A DNA stretch of 7,803 nucleotides from an uncultured Lachnospiraceae bacterium (GTDB lineage: Bacteria; Bacillota; Clostridia; Lachnospirales; Lachnospiraceae). The DNA lies in assembly GCA_905233835.1 (NCBI GenBank), contig CAJOGB010000040.1:1-7803 (forward strand), given 5' to 3'. Position numbers and translations under genes: made by a program. Of this stretch, positions 5,676-7,803 are shown in pieces; position 1 is the stretch's first letter, and each line of letters starts with the position of its first letter. Under the pieces are notes generated by a model that did no database searches, had not been told where the DNA came from, and saw only the letters and a list, made by a program, of their open reading frames with translations.

Positions 5676-6725
5676 CTAAATCGCGTTCTTCTTTACGTAT
5701 GCATCATCATGAGCATAGGAAACCGCGGTTTCTTTTGTAATATCTCCCTGGCGAACCAAACGAACCAAAGCCTGGTCCATGGTCTGTCCGCCGATAGCTG
5801 CGGAAGTAGCTACAGCATTTGCAATCTGCGGTGTATTTCCGGAACGAATCAAATTTCGAATGGCATCGGTTACCTGCATGTACTCTACCGCCAAAGCGCG
5901 TCCGCCGCCCTTCTTCGGGACCAACTGCTGGGTAATAACCGCTACCAAACACATGGAAAGCTGCAAACGAATCTGGTTTTGCATACCCTCCGGGAATACC
6001 TGAACCATACGGTCGATGGAGTCGGATGCGGAACCGGTATGTAAGGTACCGAATACCAAATGTCCGGTTTCTGCCGCGGTAATGGCGGTTTCAATGGTAT
6101 CCTTATCGCGCATTTCACCGATAAGAATTACGTTTGGATCCTCACGAAGGGAAGCTCGAAGTCCTTCGGAGAAACTCTTTGTATCCTTTCCAACTTCACG
6201 CTGGTTTATCGCACATAAATCCGGTTTATAAATATACTCCACCGGATCTTCCAGGGTCACGATGTGACTCTTATGAGTGTGGTTGATTTTATCAATAAGT
6301 GCAGCCAAAGTTGTAGATTTACCGGAACCGGTTTCACCTGTAACAAGTACGATTCCCTTATGTAAATTTACAAGATCCGATACTGCAGGCGGAAGTCCAA
6401 GTCCGTCCAATGCAGGAATCTGTTCACTTAAAAGACGAAGCGCCACGGAAGGAATGCCCTGCTGTTTAAAGATATGAATACGGCATCTGTTTCCCGCAAA
6501 GGTACCTGCCGCATCAAGTTCTCCTTCTTCCATCAATGTGGCAAAGCCTTTTTCTCCGCCAAGAATGCGAGCATATTCTAAAGCATCCTGCTCGGATAAT
6601 ACTTCTTCGGACATATTTTCAAGTCCGCCGCTGACACGGTACTTCGGCGGAAGTCCTGCGATCAAATGAATATCGCTTCCTCCGTCTGCTTTTGCCTTTG
6701 CTACTAACTCATCCACACTTAACAT
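5676..6725 (-). CDS. pilT: Type IV pilus retraction ATPase PilT
   Basis: A 349-residue hexameric cytoplasmic ATPase of the secretion-ATPase superfamily that powers pilus retraction and twitching. The N-terminal PAS-like domain contains GSDIHLIAGLPPKYRVSG (16-33), the PilT-type opening. The Walker A motif is GETGSGKST (130-138). The Asp box is TLEDPVEY (157-164), Walker B is LIGEMRD (201-207) and the His box GTLHTGSASDSIDR (226-239). The PilT-specific AIRNLIR motif follows at 288-294; it is needed for retraction in studied PilT proteins. There is no tetracysteine zinc motif, which separates it from PilB. Length is normal. The ATG at 6725 is 5 nt after the pilB stop, and its AGGAGG lies inside the last pilB codons. 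All motor motifs are intact. Placement directly between pilB and pilC is less common than a separate pilT locus. Confidence 0.96.
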   Translation of the reverse strand: MLSVDELVAKAKADGGSDIHLIAGLPPKYRVSGGLENMSEEVLSEQDALEYARILGGEKGFATLMEEGELDAAGTFAGNRCRIHIFKQQGIPSVALRLLSEQIPALDGLGLPPAVSDLVNLHKGIVLVTGETGSGKSTTLAALIDKINHTHKSHIVTLEDPVEYIYKPDLCAINQREVGKDTKSFSEGLRASLREDPNVILIGEMRDKDTIETAITAAETGHLVFGTLHTGSASDSIDRMVQVFPEGMQNQIRLQLSMCLVAVITQQLVPKKGGGRALAVEYMQVTDAIRNLIRSGNTPQIANAVATSAAIGGQTMDQALVRLVRQGDITKETAVSYAHDDAYVKKNAI

Positions 6726-6730
6726 CGAAT

Positions 6731-7803
6731 TTAATCCTCCTCGTTTGTAACACGCAAAACTTCTTCTGCGGTTGTAACCCCCTCTAACATCATGCGAAGT
6801 GCGTTCTCTCGCATGGAAACGAATCCCGTCTGGGATGATTTTAACTTTTCTTCAATAATGGAGCGCTTTGCTCTCTCGGAAATGAGTTCACGAACTTCCG
6901 AACTCATTGGAAGCATTTCAAAAATCGCAGCACGTCCTCTGTATCCTGTATTAAAGCATTCCGGACAGCCGGCACCTTTGTAGAATTTCATACCCGGCTT
7001 TTTCGGAAGACGAAGATCCTCAAGTTCATCCATGGAAGGTTCATATGCCTGCTTGCACTGTGGACAGATACGACGAACCAAACGCTGGGAAATAATTCCT
7101 CGAAGAGCGGATGCCGTGAGGTATGGCTCCACGCCGATATCGTAAAGTCGTTCAATGGTTCCCACCGCATCGTTGGTATGAATGGTGGATAATACCAAAC
7201 GTCCGGTAATAGCGGCACGCATGGCAATCTCTGCGGTTTCGCCGTCTCGGATTTCTCCCACAGCCACGATATCCGGATCCTGTCGTAAAATCGCACGAAG
7301 TCCGGCCGCAAAGGTCATACCTGTTTTTTCGTTGATCTGCACCTGGTTTACACCGTCAACGTTATACTCCACCGGATCTTCCAAGGTAACCAGGTTGACC
7401 TCCGGTTTGTTTAACTCATTAATCATGGCATACATGGTGGTGGTTTTACCGGAACCCGTAGGTCCTACAAGTAAAAGCACGCCGGAATGCCACTGCATCA
7501 TCTTATCGAAAATCTCTTCGTCTCGACCGGTAAGTCCAACCTTTTCCTTTGTCACACGTCCGTCGGACTTATCCAAAAGTCGTGCAACGATCTTCTCACC
7601 GTAAACCGTAGGAAGTGTGGACACACGAAGGTCGATATCCTTTCCTCTGGTATGAACGTTAAAACGTCCGTCCTGAGGGATACGTCGCTCGGAAATATCC
7701 AGTCCGGATATAACTTTTAAACGGGAAATAACAGAATTTTGCAAATCCTTGGGTACCGTTAAAATCTCACGCATGATACCGTCGATTCGCATACGAACAT
7801 ATA
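6731..7803 (-). CDS. pilB: Type IV pilus assembly (extension) ATPase PilB, N-terminus missing
   Basis: The C-terminal 357 or so residues of a GspE/PilB ATPase. The frame is open through the right edge of the window (the residues before the internal Met at 7792 are YVR), so that Met is not the true start. Roughly 200 N-terminal residues, including the N1 domain, should lie outside. Numbered from the Met at 7792, YVR-MRIDGIMREI is the end of the N2 domain opening and Walker A is GPTGSGKTT (110-118). The Asp box is TLEDPVEY (136-143), Walker B is IVAVGEIRD (175-183) and the His box STIHTNDAVGTIERL (202-216). Two CxxC pairs (Cys243/Cys246 and Cys276/Cys279) form the zinc motif typical of PilB and GspE but absent from PilT. 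It drives pilin polymerisation through PilC. It is first in the visible operon, with the promoter beyond the window. Confidence 0.96.
   Translation of the reverse strand, partial: YVRMRIDGIMREILTVPKDLQNSVISRLKVISGLDISERRIPQDGRFNVHTRGKDIDLRVSTLPTVYGEKIVARLLDKSDGRVTKEKVGLTGRDEEIFDKMMQWHSGVLLLVGPTGSGKTTTMYAMINELNKPEVNLVTLEDPVEYNVDGVNQVQINEKTGMTFAAGLRAILRQDPDIVAVGEIRDGETAEIAMRAAITGRLVLSTIHTNDAVGTIERLYDIGVEPYLTASALRGIISQRLVRRICPQCKQAYEPSMDELEDLRLPKKPGMKFYKGAGCPECFNTGYRGRAAIFEMLPMSSEVRELISERAKRSIIEEKLKSSQTGFVSMRENALRMMLEGVTTAEEVLRVTNEED
6736..6741 (-). promoter_or_regulatory. Ribosome binding site of pilT, inside the end of pilB
   Basis: AGGAGG on the minus strand formed by the last Glu-Glu-Asp codons of pilB, 10 nt before the pilT ATG. 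It suggests coupling of translation of the two motor ATPases. Confidence 0.6.

Noticed and set aside
6236..7388. Near-identical stretches around 6236-6258 and 7366-7388, considered as a repeat
   Set aside because: They encode the same TLEDPVEY Asp box in pilT and pilB, which are paralogous ATPases, so protein conservation explains them.
7182..7604. 140-codon plus-strand frame opposite pilB, considered as an antisense gene
   Set aside because: It is the mirror of conserved ATPase codons, low-complexity in Ser/Pro, with no ribosome binding site or recognisable domain. Other plus-strand frames in the window are shadows of the same kind.
1..7803. CRISPR arrays, tRNA or rRNA genes, insertion sequences, attachment sites
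   Set aside because: I saw no direct-repeat arrays, no tRNA cloverleaf or CCA-like ends, no transposase-like ORF and no terminal inverted repeats on either strand.

Overview
Every gene I can support here lies on the minus strand, so the window reads from right to left. It suggests a Gram-positive, low-to-moderate G+C Clostridia, most likely Lachnospiraceae. The signs are strong AGGAGG ribosome binding sites, a type IV pilus (T4P) set with no outer-membrane secretin or PilP, and a receiver-type remnant of a kind I associate with that family. The genus cannot be fixed from the sequence alone.

Region 1 (about 1240-7803) is a tightly packed T4P assembly operon in the order pilB (cut by the window edge), pilT, pilC, pilD, pilM, pilN, pilO, then an unlisted 42-codon ORF overlapping the end of pilO. 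Gaps are 0-14 nt and several ribosome binding sites sit inside the preceding gene, so this looks like one transcript with translational coupling. PilB and PilT are the extension and retraction ATPases. PilC is the inner-membrane platform, and PilD cleaves and methylates prepilins. PilM, PilN and PilO form the alignment complex linking cytoplasm and membrane. No pilin gene is present, so the substrates must be encoded elsewhere. The operon promoter lies beyond position 7803.

Region 2 (about 860-1240) holds a decayed receiver-domain (response-regulator-like) fragment. It lacks its start, a phospho-acceptor Asp and probably an internal segment, with a possible frameshift at a T7 run.

Region 3 (771-849) is a compact control element. 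A 19-bp-arm hairpin with a U-tract terminates the upstream operon. A near-consensus sigma-A promoter (TTGACA-17-TATTAT) partly overlaps it, placed so that its own transcripts should carry only the inner half of the hairpin.

Region 4 (5-733) is a more A+T-rich two-gene cassette driven by that promoter: a five-helix membrane protein followed by a 64-residue Cro/CI-type (XRE) regulator.

The core is a known system. The items most worth checking are the 42-codon ORF, the nested promoter/terminator, the receiver remnant, and departures from consensus in PilM and PilN.
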